A stretch of 26,459 nucleotides of DNA from Methylotenera_A sp036676175 (GCA_036676175.1 JAKFDL010000043.1:1-26459); one strand, 5' to 3'. Positions 16,454-24,310 are shown, numbered from the stretch's first letter. Numbers and translations are program-made. Notes: generated from the sequence alone by a model not told the origin.

Positions 16454-17599
16454 TTAATCCCAGCTTAACGCGCCACCCGTCTGATATTCAGTTACGCGGG
16501 TTTCAAAGAAGTTTTTCTCTTTCTTCAAATCAATCATTTCACTCATCCAAGGGAATGGGTTTGTCGCACCCGGATACAACACATCCAAACCAATTTGCTG
16601 GCAACGGCGGTTGGCAATAAAGCGTAAATACTCCTTGAACATCGTCGCATTCAAGCCCAATACGCCGCGTGGCATAGTGGCTTCAGCATAGCGATACTCA
16701 AGCTCTACGCCATGCTGCATTAACCCTTTAATTTCTTCGCGGAATTCAGCCGTCCACAAATGTGGATTCTCTAGCTTGATGGTATTAATGACGTCGATAC
16801 CGAAATTGCAATGCATCGACTCATCGCGCAGGATGTACTGATACTGCTCAGCGGCGCCCTGCATCTTGTTCTGGCGACCTAAAGCAAGAATCTGCACAAA
16901 GCCTACGTAGAAGAACAAACCTTCCATAATGCAGGCAAATACGATCAGTGAACGCAACAGCTGCTGGTCAGCTTCTGGCGTACCGGTTTTGAATTCTGGA
17001 TCGGTCAGGATATTGATGAATGGGATCAAGAAGTCATCTTTATCTTTAATGCTCGCCACTTCTTGGTAAGCATTAAACACTTCAGACTCATCTAGACCTA
17101 AACTCTCAACAATATACTGATAAGCATGCGTATGAATCGCCTCCTCGAAACCCTGACGCAACAAGTATTGGCGACACTCTGGCGCAGTAATATGGCGATA
17201 AGTACCGAGTACGATATTGTTTGCTGCTAATGAGTCAGCCGTGGTAAAAAAGCCCAAGTTACGCTTCACAATTAAGCGCTCATCATCAGTGAGTGCAGTG
17301 CTGTCTTTCCACTGCGCAATATCGCGACTCATGGACACTTCTTGCGGCATCCAATGGTTTGCACAACCTGCCAAGTATTTATCCCACGCCCAGTGATATT
17401 TAAATGGCACCAGTTGATTCACATCGGTTTGGCCGTTAATCATGCGTTTGTCTGAGGCATTTACACGACCTGAGATTGACGGTTGATTTGCCGCTATTGG
17501 CGCAGCAGTCTGTATGGCTATTGTTGGTACTGGCGCCAGTTTTGGTGCCGAGGTTGATTCTGGTGTTTCTACGTAAACTTCATCTTCAAATGAAAGCAT
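16454..17599 (-). CDS. nrdB: Ribonucleotide reductase class Ia, beta subunit (NrdB/R2)
   Basis: The 381-residue ferritin-like subunit carries the di-iron tyrosyl-radical cofactor needed by NrdA to make deoxyribonucleotides. Iron ligands and radical site are visible. The helix FEEAIHTHAYQYI supplies Glu and His ligands and the radical Tyr160 (E. coli Tyr122 equivalent). CIMEGLFFYVGF and ILRDESMHCNFG supply the second-half Glu/Glu/His ligands. With the Tyr present it is a conventional Ia enzyme rather than a Tyr-less Ic type. A Pro/Ala-rich linker precedes the fold at about residues 10-45. Two in-frame ATGs occur. The one at 17599 is chosen because AAGGA lies six bases before it, while it abuts the ATG at 17605. 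It starts 20 nt after nrdA and is followed by a terminator. Confidence 0.97.
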   Translation of the reverse strand: MLSFEDEVYVETPESTSAPKLAPVPTIAIQTAAPIAANQPSISGRVNASDKRMINGQTDVNQLVPFKYHWAWDKYLAGCANHWMPQEVSMSRDIAQWKDSTALTDDERLIVKRNLGFFTTADSLAANNIVLGTYRHITAPECRQYLLRQGFEEAIHTHAYQYIVESLGLDESEVFNAYQEVASIKDKDDFLIPFINILTDPEFKTGTPEADQQLLRSLIVFACIMEGLFFYVGFVQILALGRQNKMQGAAEQYQYILRDESMHCNFGIDVINTIKLENPHLWTAEFREEIKGLMQHGVELEYRYAEATMPRGVLGLNATMFKEYLRFIANRRCQQIGLDVLYPGATNPFPWMSEMIDLKKEKNFFETRVTEYQTGGALSWD

Positions 17600-17619
17600 G
17601 TTCATTCCTTAATTCTTAA

Positions 17620-20454
17620 TTATTGGCAAGATTCGCATTCTGGATTATCAATCGAACACATTTTTGGTGCTGGCTCTTGATTTTGAGATTGCATTCCTGC
17701 CGAAACCGCATTCAACTCACCGCCAGACCCTGTCGATTTCTCAGCCGCTGTTGCACCTAAAGAACGCAGGTAATACGTCGTTTTCAAGCCACGTTGCCAA
17801 GCCAATAGATACGTATCGTTAAGTTTTTTGCCAGAAGGCACCGCAAAGTACAGATTGAGTGATTGCGCTTGGTCTATCCATTTCTGGCGGCGTGCAGCCG
17901 CTTCAATCAACCAGCTTGGATCAACATCAAACGCTGTTGCATAAAGCTGTTTCAAGTCAGCTGGCACCCGGTCTATCGGCGCTAATGAACCATCAAAATA
18001 TTTCAAATCAGACACCATCACCGTATCCCACAAACCGCGCGCTTTCAGGTCACTCACCAATTGCTCATTCACAATCGTGAATTCACCTGAAAGATTAGAT
18101 TTCACATACAAGTTTTGGTATTCAGGCTCGATGCTGGCTGATACACCGACAATATTAGAAATCGTCGCAGTCGGTGCAATCGCCACGCAGTTAGAGTTAC
18201 GCATGCCAACCTTTTGGATACGGTTACGCAAAGCGTCCCAATCCAATGTCTTGCTTCTATCCACTTCCACGTTGCCGCCACGTTCACTAGCCAACAAATC
18301 TAGCGTGTCTAATGGCAGAATGCCTTGATCCCACAAGCTACCTTTGAAACTAGAGTACGGGCCGCGCTCTTCTGCCAACACGGTTGAAGCCCAATATGCG
18401 TTGTAGCACACCATTTCCATGGCACGGTCAGCAAACTCTACCGCTTCCATACTTGCATAAGGAATACGCATCGCATGCAGGCAGTTCTGGAAACCCATGA
18501 TGCCCATACCCACTGGACGATGACGAGTATTGGAGTTGCGTGCCTTGCCAACCGGATAGAAATTGATATCGACCACGTTATCCAGCATGCGCATACCGAC
18601 TTTAATCGTGGCTTGCAACTTGTCGTTATCTAACACTAAATTGCCATTAACTTCTGTTAAATGCTGCAATAAGTTCACAGAACCCAGGTTACACACTGCA
18701 ATTTCCGTATCAGAAGTATTCAACGTGATTTCTGTACATAAGTTAGAACTGTGCACCACACCAACGTGTTGCTGTGGTGAGCGAATATTGCATGGGTCTT
18801 TGAACGTAATCCATGGATGACCAGTTTCAAACAACATAGAAAGCATCTTGCGCCACATCTGCAAAGCAGGCACACGTTTGAATAGCTTGATTTCACCGCT
18901 GTCAGCACGACGCTCATATTCCACATAAGCTGCTTCAAAGGCTTTGCCGTACTTGTCATGCAAGTCTGGCACATCAGACGGTGAGAACAATGTCCAATCG
19001 CCAGCCTCAGTCACACGACGCATAAACAAGTCTGGAATCCAGTGAGCAGTGTTCATGTCATGGGTACGACGGCGATCATCGCCAGTGTTTTTACGTAAAT
19101 CTAAAAATTCTTCAATATCCAGATGCCAAGTTTCTAAGTAGCCACACACTGCACCTTTACGTTTACCGCCTTGGTTTACTGCTACCGCCGTGTCGTTCAC
19201 CACTTTCAGGAATGGGATTACGCCCTGGCTTTTGCCGTTGGTACCCTTGATACGTGCGCCTAATGAGCGAACCGGCGTCCAATCGTTACCCAAACCGCCT
19301 GCATATTTTTGCAACAGTGCATTTTCTTTAATGCCTTGGTAAATGCCATCTAAGTCGTCGCTCACTGTGGTGAGATAGCAAGATGAAAGCTGGGAATGCA
19401 ACGTACCAGCATTGAATAAAGTCGGCGTTGAGCTCATGAAATCGAATGTGCTTAACACGTTGTAGAACTCGATTGCGCGGTCTTCGCGGTCAATCTCGTT
19501 AATGGCTAAGCCCATCGCTACGCGCATGAAAAATATTTGCGGCAACTCAATACGGCGCTCTTCAATATGCAAGAAGTAGCGGTCATATAAGGTTTGAATG
19601 CCCAAATAACCAAATTGGAAGTCGCGCTCTTTGACCAAAGCTGCTGCCAATTTATCCAAATCAAATTGGGCTAAACGTGGGTCCAACAAATCAGCGGCGA
19701 TACCAATCTTGATATAACGCGGGAAGTATTCTACATAGTGCGCATCCATCTCAGTATGGTTTACACGCTCACCTAATACCTCGGCACGTACAAAGTCTAG
19801 CTGCAAACGCGCAGTGACATAGTTATAAGCAGGCTCAGTCTCAATCAAACTACGCGCAGATAAAATGAGCGCTTTATATACTTCGCTAAATGGAATGCCA
19901 TCGTATAAATCACGTACTGCCTGTTCGACCACAAGATTTACATTGACTTCATCACCCAAATTCAAACATGCTTCCGCCACCATGTCATTCAATTGCTTGA
20001 TATTGAGCGGTACTAGTTTTCCGTCAATATTCACATTCAATGTGTGGCTTGGTTCGCTGGTTGTCGCTTTTTCAGCGGCGCGCTCGGCGTTGCGTTTTTC
20101 ACGGTACAGCACATAAGCACGCGCTACATCGTGGTTGCCATTGCGCATCAATGCCAGTTCAACTTGGTCTTGAATATCTTCAATGTGGATAGAGCCGCCA
20201 GCTGGCAAGCGCCGAATCAAGGCGTTATTCACTAAATGGCTTAAGGTAGCAACTTGGTCACGCACGCGCTGTGAAGCCGCGCTTTGATTGCCTTCTACTG
20301 CTAAAAACGCCTTAGTGATTGCAATAGATATTTTATCGAGATGGAATGCGACAGCTGCGCCGTTACGCCGAATCACCTGCAACATTGGTGATAGTGTGGA
20401 TTGTGTTGAATCAGTGCCTAATGTGCTGTTCGGTGATGGTCTAATATCATCCAT
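17620..20454 (-). CDS. nrdA: Ribonucleotide reductase class Ia, alpha subunit (NrdA/R1)
   Basis: The 944-residue catalytic subunit reduces ribonucleoside diphosphates. An N-terminal ATP-cone (LQVIRRNGAAVAFHLDKISIAITKAF onward) is followed by a second cone-like segment at about 135-225, as in the long P. aeruginosa NrdA. E. coli NrdA (761) has one. Active-site cysteines are Cys359 (LSSCYL), the thiyl-radical Cys573 in SNLCTEI with Asn571 and Glu575, and Cys588 (AVCNLGS). The radical-transfer tyrosine pair is in TTYYLRSLGA. The redox tail ends CSIDNPECESCQ. ATG 20454 is chosen because AAGGGA lies seven bases upstream; a TTG 51 nt further out has none. It precedes nrdB and follows a riboswitch leader with NrdR boxes, implying dual control by nucleotides and B12. 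Confidence 0.97.
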   Translation of the reverse strand: MDDIRPSPNSTLGTDSTQSTLSPMLQVIRRNGAAVAFHLDKISIAITKAFLAVEGNQSAASQRVRDQVATLSHLVNNALIRRLPAGGSIHIEDIQDQVELALMRNGNHDVARAYVLYREKRNAERAAEKATTSEPSHTLNVNIDGKLVPLNIKQLNDMVAEACLNLGDEVNVNLVVEQAVRDLYDGIPFSEVYKALILSARSLIETEPAYNYVTARLQLDFVRAEVLGERVNHTEMDAHYVEYFPRYIKIGIAADLLDPRLAQFDLDKLAAALVKERDFQFGYLGIQTLYDRYFLHIEERRIELPQIFFMRVAMGLAINEIDREDRAIEFYNVLSTFDFMSSTPTLFNAGTLHSQLSSCYLTTVSDDLDGIYQGIKENALLQKYAGGLGNDWTPVRSLGARIKGTNGKSQGVIPFLKVVNDTAVAVNQGGKRKGAVCGYLETWHLDIEEFLDLRKNTGDDRRRTHDMNTAHWIPDLFMRRVTEAGDWTLFSPSDVPDLHDKYGKAFEAAYVEYERRADSGEIKLFKRVPALQMWRKMLSMLFETGHPWITFKDPCNIRSPQQHVGVVHSSNLCTEITLNTSDTEIAVCNLGSVNLLQHLTEVNGNLVLDNDKLQATIKVGMRMLDNVVDINFYPVGKARNSNTRHRPVGMGIMGFQNCLHAMRIPYASMEAVEFADRAMEMVCYNAYWASTVLAEERGPYSSFKGSLWDQGILPLDTLDLLASERGGNVEVDRSKTLDWDALRNRIQKVGMRNSNCVAIAPTATISNIVGVSASIEPEYQNLYVKSNLSGEFTIVNEQLVSDLKARGLWDTVMVSDLKYFDGSLAPIDRVPADLKQLYATAFDVDPSWLIEAAARRQKWIDQAQSLNLYFAVPSGKKLNDTYLLAWQRGLKTTYYLRSLGATAAEKSTGSGGELNAVSAGMQSQNQEPAPKMCSIDNPECESCQ

Positions 20455-20462
20455 TTGGTTTT

Positions 20463-20479
20463 CCCTTTTTAATAAAGGG
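20463..20479 (-). promoter_or_regulatory. Hairpin sequestering the nrdA Shine-Dalgarno
   Basis: In the nrdA mRNA, CCCTTT pairs perfectly with AAAGGG around a 5-nt AU loop. The 3' arm contains the AAGGG of the nrdA ribosome site, seven bases before the ATG. The stem is short but would block initiation when folded, so it is a candidate translational output of the upstream riboswitch. The structure is read directly; its function is inferred. Confidence 0.5.
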
Positions 20480-20635
20480 CAGGTACGCTTTATTGACAAC
20501 GACAAAAGTCGCTAGTTGAATAAAGACCAGCATGGCGGAGCGTTATGAAATAGCCACTCCATCTGCCGAGGACACCCCGCCTCAAACGTTATAAAAATTA
20601 CTTTTGCATGCGAGTTAAGGCATGCAAAAAAGTGC
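20480..20635 (-). other. nrdA leader between riboswitch aptamer and ribosome site
   Basis: This 156-nt untranslated stretch joins the cobalamin aptamer to the SD hairpin. It contains a strong hairpin at 20602-20629. It also holds an imperfect stem in which a CAG-ATGG arm near 20550-20560 can pair with CCAT-CTG near 20527-20536. A 28-codon frame without a ribosome site starts at ATG 20533 and ends with TGA inside the first codons of nrdA (20447). The region probably forms the expression platform, but the switching partner sequences cannot be resolved by eye. Confidence 0.5.
20602..20629 (-). terminator. Possible riboswitch expression-platform hairpin or terminator
   Basis: TTTTGCATGC and GCATGCAAAA (20602-20611 with 20620-20629) form a 10-bp perfect stem with an 8-nt loop, starting 7 nt after the aptamer ends. 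On the minus strand it is followed by GTAATTTTTAT, so a T run begins five bases past the stem. The gap and the A/U-rich stem make it a mediocre terminator; an anti-sequestering role is equally possible. Confidence 0.4.
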
Positions 20636-20830
20636 TACGGCAGGTCTTCTGGCTTTCAGGTCGTCATCATTTTGCTAGCCTTCCCGAACATGTGTTCAGT
20701 GGCAAGTAATCACAAAATGACTCGCTGATTACAGCTGCGGGGGCAGCCCCGGAATTGAAATTTGTTAAGAAACAAACCTCGCACCGGATTCCCTTTTATC
20801 TTGAATTTCGATTGAAATTTAAGAACCGTA
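20636..20830 (-). ncRNA. Cobalamin (adenosylcobalamin) riboswitch upstream of nrdA
   Basis: On the minus strand all main landmarks of the B12 aptamer appear in order. UACGG (20826-20830) opens P1, then AAAAGGGAAUCCGGUG follows (20782-20797). A GGGGCUGCCCCCGC stem comes next, then GCCACUG with GGGAAGGC. The B12 box, GCCAGAAGACCUGCC, is at 20639-20653, and CCGUA (20636-20640) closes P1 against the first segment. Orientation and position place it in the nrdA leader, about 180 nt before the ATG and downstream of the metE stop. Known members lower expression of B12-independent isoenzymes when cobalamin is plentiful. The aptamer call is firm; the mechanism of output is uncertain. Confidence 0.93.
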
Positions 20831-20837
20831 TGTATGG

Positions 20838-20867
20838 ACTATAACGCAATATGGAGGTGCATTTCAA
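20838..20867 (-). promoter_or_regulatory. Sigma70-type promoter of nrdAB
   Basis: On the minus strand TTGAAA (20862-20867) is separated by 18 nt from TATAGT (20838-20843). Each hexamer matches its consensus at five of six positions. The predicted start falls near 20831, immediately at the 5' end of the riboswitch, which supports the assignment. An NrdR-like box fills the spacer. Confidence 0.7.
20844..20859. promoter_or_regulatory. NrdR box 2 (within the nrdA promoter spacer)
   Basis: The 16-mer centred on CAATATGGAG matches 8 of the 10 core positions of the NrdR consensus (CwAtATaTwG), flanked by acg and gtg. It occupies nearly the entire spacer between the -35 and -10 hexamers. Its CAATAT is exactly 32 bp from the same hexamer in box 1, the three-helical-turn spacing typical of NrdR pairs. 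Confidence 0.6.
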
Positions 20868-20875
20868 CAACAAAA

Positions 20876-20891
20876 ACACAATATATTGATA
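20876..20891. promoter_or_regulatory. NrdR box 1 (upstream of the nrdA -35)
   Basis: The 16-mer ACACAATATATTGATA matches the core CwAtATaTwG at all 10 positions, with the expected aca flank. It lies just upstream of the -35 element and pairs with box 2. NrdR is the (d)ATP-sensing repressor of ribonucleotide reductase genes; nrdR itself is not in the window. Confidence 0.7.
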
Positions 20892-20948
20892 ATTTATTAA
20901 ATTATTTTCTACATGTATGTTTTATAAGCTTTTTTATTAATTCAATAA

Positions 20949-23234
20949 CTACACTGTTACTGTAAGGGTGGCCCTCAAGCTTTTTGCTACCTGCACCATA
21001 TTCTGTAGCGCCTGCTTAGTTTCTTCCCAACCACGCGTTTTCAAACCGCAATCTGGGTTAATCCATAAGCGCTCTGCTGGAATCACTTCAAAAGCGCGCT
21101 TCATTAGTTTTTCCATTGCCTCGATGCTAGGCACACGTGGCGAGTGAATATCATACACACCTGGGCCAATGTCATTTGGGTAAGAAAATTTGCCAAAGCC
21201 ATCCAACAATTCCATGGCAGAGCGTGAGGTTTCAATCGTGATGACATCCGCATCCATCGCCGCAATCGCTGGCAAAATATCGTTAAACTCGGCATAGCAC
21301 ATATGCGTGTGAATCTGCGTATCGTCTTTGGCAACACTGGCTGAGAGTTTGAATGCTCGCACTGCCCAAGCTAGATAAGCTGCCCATGCGGTTTTTTGTA
21401 ACGGTAAACCTTCACGCAAAGCGGGCTCATCAATTTGGATTATCGCAATGCCGGCTTTTTGCAAATCGTCTACTTCGTCACGTATTGCTAAAGCGAGTTG
21501 CAGTGCTGTGGTTTCACGCGGCTGGTCATCGCGCACAAACGACCATTGCAGCATGGTGATTGGGCCTGTGAGCATGCCTTTGACCGGGCGAGCTGAAAGA
21601 GATTGCGCAAAGCGCGTAATTTCAACCGTCATTGGCTGTGGCCTGTATACATCGCCATAAATCACAGGTGGTTTCACGCAGCGTGAACCGTAACTTTGTA
21701 CCCAGCCATTTTGCGTAAACACATATCCAGCCAGTTGCTCGCCAAAATACTCCACCATGTCGTTACGTTCCGCTTCCCCATGTACAAGTACATCCAAGTC
21801 AATTTCTTCCTGCTGGGCAATAGCATAAGCAATGTGTGACTCCATATCCGCATCGTATTTGCTTTGGCTGATTTCTCCTTTTTTAAACGCTGCACGGCTG
21901 GCACGAATATCCGGTGTCTGTGGGAAAGAGCCAATCGTCGTTGTGGGTAATAAGGGTAAACTTAACTTTGTTTTTTGCACTTCTGCGCGTATTTTAAAGA
22001 CGCTCTCTCGATCTTCGTTGACCAGATCAAGCCCTAAAATGCGCGCCTTTACTGCATGGTTATGTACGCGCTCTGAACTGTTACGCGATGCAATCGCTGC
22101 GCGTGAAATACTTAACTCGCTCGCAACAGAATCAACACCCTGGTTTAATGCTTTGGCAATAGTATTCAGTTCATCTAATTTTTCATCTGCAAACGCTAAC
22201 CAGGATTTAATCTCGGCATCTAATTTAACTTCGTGTTCCAATGTCACTGGTGTATGCAGCAGCGAGCAACTTGGCGCGAGCCACAAACGGTCACCTAAAC
22301 GTTGTGCCCAAGGTTCTAACAATGCCAGCGCTTTGTCTAAATCAGTGCGCCAGATATTGCGCCCATCAACCACACCAGCAGATACTACCCAATAACTAGG
22401 AATGGCGTTCACCCAGGGTCCGAGTTGTTCTGGCGCCCGCACGCAATCAATATGAATACCATCAACTGGCAATTGAGTGATATAACCTTGGTAATGGGAG
22501 ACATTTGCAAAATAAGTAGTCAACAGCAATTTTGGACGTGCAATTCTGAACTGCGCATAAGCACGCTCAAATGCCTTTAGCCAAGCATTGTCTAAATCCA
22601 GCGCAAAGATGGGTTCATCTATCTGTACCCATTCCACTTTTTTAGCGTGCAACTCTTGTAGCAGATAAACATATTGCTGCGCTAGGCTATCCAATAAATC
22701 CAGTTTATTGATACCACGCGCCTTACTAAGATAAAGAAAGCTTGCTGGCCCTAATAATACAGGCTTGATATTGTCCGCAAGCTTTTGTGCTTCATCTACT
22801 TGGCTTAAAAAATCCTGCGCATTAAGCGAAAACTGGGTATCAGCATTTAACTCCGGCACGATGTAGTGATAATTAGTATCTAACCACTTGGTCATTTCCA
22901 TCGCAGGCTGCTCAAGATTACCGCGTGCTAATGAGAAGTAAGCGTTTTCGGGGGAAATACTTTTTTCACCGAAAGGCAGTTTATCAAAGCGTGCAGGCTG
23001 TGCGCCAAACAACACCGTGTGGTCTAGCACATGGTCATATAGCGAGAAGTCATTGCAGGTGATAAATGCCAACCCTGCATCTTGCTGCTTTTGCCAATGC
23101 TTAGCACGAAGCGACTTTGCAAGCTGCTGCAAATCGGCAGAAGATGACTCCTTTCGCCAAAACGATTCTAGTGCAAACTTTAATTCGCGTTTTTCGCCTA
23201 TACGCGGATAGCCTAGTAAGTGTGTTATTGCCAT
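20949..23234 (-). CDS. metE: Cobalamin-independent methionine synthase
   Basis: The full-length 761-residue MetE transfers the methyl group of 5-methyltetrahydropteroyltri-glutamate to homocysteine, making methionine without B12. The zinc ligands are all present: His644 and Cys646 (IHTHMCYAEFNDI), Glu668 (TIETSRS) and Cys729 (NPDCGLKTRG), three residues offset from E. coli. The N-terminal half starts AITHLLGYPRIGEKRELKFALE, and the C-terminal half contains TTTIGSFPQTPDIR and IDEPALREGLPL. The ATG at 23234 has GGA about nine bases upstream. It diverges from metR, whose MetR site lies above the metE promoter, so homocysteine-responsive activation is expected. No terminator is evident after the stop, so some transcripts may run into the nrd leader. 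Confidence 0.98.
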   Translation of the reverse strand: MAITHLLGYPRIGEKRELKFALESFWRKESSSADLQQLAKSLRAKHWQKQQDAGLAFITCNDFSLYDHVLDHTVLFGAQPARFDKLPFGEKSISPENAYFSLARGNLEQPAMEMTKWLDTNYHYIVPELNADTQFSLNAQDFLSQVDEAQKLADNIKPVLLGPASFLYLSKARGINKLDLLDSLAQQYVYLLQELHAKKVEWVQIDEPIFALDLDNAWLKAFERAYAQFRIARPKLLLTTYFANVSHYQGYITQLPVDGIHIDCVRAPEQLGPWVNAIPSYWVVSAGVVDGRNIWRTDLDKALALLEPWAQRLGDRLWLAPSCSLLHTPVTLEHEVKLDAEIKSWLAFADEKLDELNTIAKALNQGVDSVASELSISRAAIASRNSSERVHNHAVKARILGLDLVNEDRESVFKIRAEVQKTKLSLPLLPTTTIGSFPQTPDIRASRAAFKKGEISQSKYDADMESHIAYAIAQQEEIDLDVLVHGEAERNDMVEYFGEQLAGYVFTQNGWVQSYGSRCVKPPVIYGDVYRPQPMTVEITRFAQSLSARPVKGMLTGPITMLQWSFVRDDQPRETTALQLALAIRDEVDDLQKAGIAIIQIDEPALREGLPLQKTAWAAYLAWAVRAFKLSASVAKDDTQIHTHMCYAEFNDILPAIAAMDADVITIETSRSAMELLDGFGKFSYPNDIGPGVYDIHSPRVPSIEAMEKLMKRAFEVIPAERLWINPDCGLKTRGWEETKQALQNMVQVAKSLRATLTVTV

Positions 23235-23281
23235 GAAACTTCATCCAAAAATATAAAGCTGTCATTTTTAAATAACTAAAT

Positions 23282-23311
23282 ATTTTAATAAAGCGAAAGT
23301 TTTTGTGTTAA
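23282..23311 (-). promoter_or_regulatory. metE promoter
   Basis: On the minus strand TTAACA (23306-23311) and TAAAAT (23282-23287) are spaced by 18 nt, each one mismatch from consensus. The predicted start near 23275 leaves a leader of about 40 nt. The MetR box centre is then near -47, a normal activator position. Confidence 0.6.
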
Positions 23312-23314
23312 ATT

Positions 23315-23327
23315 TGAATTAAATTCA
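23315..23327. promoter_or_regulatory. MetR binding site in the metE-metR intergenic region
   Basis: TGAATTAAATTCA is a perfect palindromic match to the MetR consensus TGAA-N5-TTCA. It sits 4 bp upstream of the metE -35 and 15 bp before the metR start codon. Binding here could both activate metE and repress metR, as known for the E. coli pair. Confidence 0.8.
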
Positions 23328-23341
23328 TATATGAAAATTTT

Positions 23342-24274
23342 ATGCTTGAAATCCGTCATTTGAAATCGCTTAAAGCCATTGCCGAAACAGGCAAGCTAGG
23401 CTTGGCCGCAGAGCGTGTCTTTTTAACGCAATCTGCGCTTTCTCACCAAATACGCGCTCTAGAAACCCATTACAACATCGTGTTATTCAAACGTAGCTAT
23501 GCTGGCTTGCGCTTCACGCCGGCAGGTCAACGCTTGCTAGATTTAGCCAACGAGTTGTTGCCACTGATTGAACAGTCTGAACGCGATTTGATTCGCCTGA
23601 AAAGTGACCAATCTGGTGAGCTTAGAATTGTTTTAGAGTGTCATACTTGCTTTGATTGGTTAACGCCGGTGATGGATGCCTTCAGGCGCGCCTGGCCAGA
23701 AGTTGAGGTTGATTTGGTAGCCGGGTTTCATAGCGACCCATGGCATTTATTGCATGCAGGTAAAGCAGACGTGGTGATAGGCGGCTTACCTGAAAAAATA
23801 AAAGATTTACAGCATCTTGCCTTGTTTAAGTTCGAAATCATGGCGGTGTTGCCGCCAGATCATGCTTTGCGTAATAAGTCACGCTTATTAGCCGCAGATT
23901 TTGCCAATGAAACGCTCATCACTTACCCTGTGCCAGAAGCGCGCATTGACATCATTCGGCAAGTGTTACAGCCTGCTAACATCCATTTCAACCGTCGCAC
24001 AGCCGAGCTCACTATTGCTATTATGCAGTTGGTGGCCAGCCGTCGTGGTATCGCAGCATTACCCAGTTGGGGCATTCAAAATTATGTTGAGCACGACTAT
24101 GTGATTGCCAAACATATTGGCACGAGCGGTTTATGGTCTGAACTTTACGCAATCGGCACTAGCGAGATGATGGTGCGCCCGTATGCCAAAGACCTAGCCC
24201 GTATTATTCGGGATGTTTGTGCAGAAAACTTGAAGGGTATCAAGTTGTTAGAGTCAAAACAAATTAACCTATAA
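23342..24274 (+). CDS. metR: LysR-type regulator MetR
   Basis: A 310-residue LysR regulator that, by homology, uses homocysteine as co-activator to switch on metE and other methionine genes. The N-terminal winged helix is MLEIRHLKSLKAIAETGKLGLAAERVFLTQSALSHQIRALE, closely paralleling E. coli MetR, including TQSALSHQ in the recognition helix and LRFTPAG in the wing. The effector domain starts LRIVLECHTCFDWLTPVMDAFRRAWPEVEVDL, where the ECH(S/T)C segment is specific to MetR rather than LysR proteins in general. It diverges from metE with a 107-nt gap. No Shine-Dalgarno is visible before the ATG. A weak TATGAA ends 6 nt upstream, so this transcript might also be leaderless. Confidence 0.95.
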   Translation: MLEIRHLKSLKAIAETGKLGLAAERVFLTQSALSHQIRALETHYNIVLFKRSYAGLRFTPAGQRLLDLANELLPLIEQSERDLIRLKSDQSGELRIVLECHTCFDWLTPVMDAFRRAWPEVEVDLVAGFHSDPWHLLHAGKADVVIGGLPEKIKDLQHLALFKFEIMAVLPPDHALRNKSRLLAADFANETLITYPVPEARIDIIRQVLQPANIHFNRRTAELTIAIMQLVASRRGIAALPSWGIQNYVEHDYVIAKHIGTSGLWSELYAIGTSEMMVRPYAKDLARIIRDVCAENLKGIKLLESKQINL

Positions 24275-24285
24275 CAACATGCTCT

Positions 24286-24310
24286 GCAGACCAATATCCA
24301 TGTGGCCTGC
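24286..24310. repeat. Palindrome between convergent metR and the TonB-like gene
   Basis: GCAGACCA (24286-24293) pairs with TGGCCTGC (24303-24310) around a 9-nt loop. On the minus-strand RNA the one plus-strand mismatch becomes a G-U pair, giving an uninterrupted 8-bp stem. No T run follows on either strand. It resembles the tpx terminator in stem and loop, so it may be a weak terminator or a member of a small intergenic palindrome family. Confidence 0.4.

Noticed and set aside
20455..20505. TTG start extending nrdA by 17 residues
   Set aside because: The SD AAGGGA is placed for the ATG at 20454, and the extension would translate the riboswitch expression platform.
20636..20830. Cobalamin riboswitch acting on metE
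   Set aside because: The aptamer is on the minus strand but downstream of the metE stop; in transcription order it precedes nrdA only.
20889..20905. ATAATTT-ATT-AAATTAT perfect palindrome after metE, considered as metE terminator
   Set aside because: The stem is purely A/T and lacks a following T run on the minus strand; it is too weak to call.
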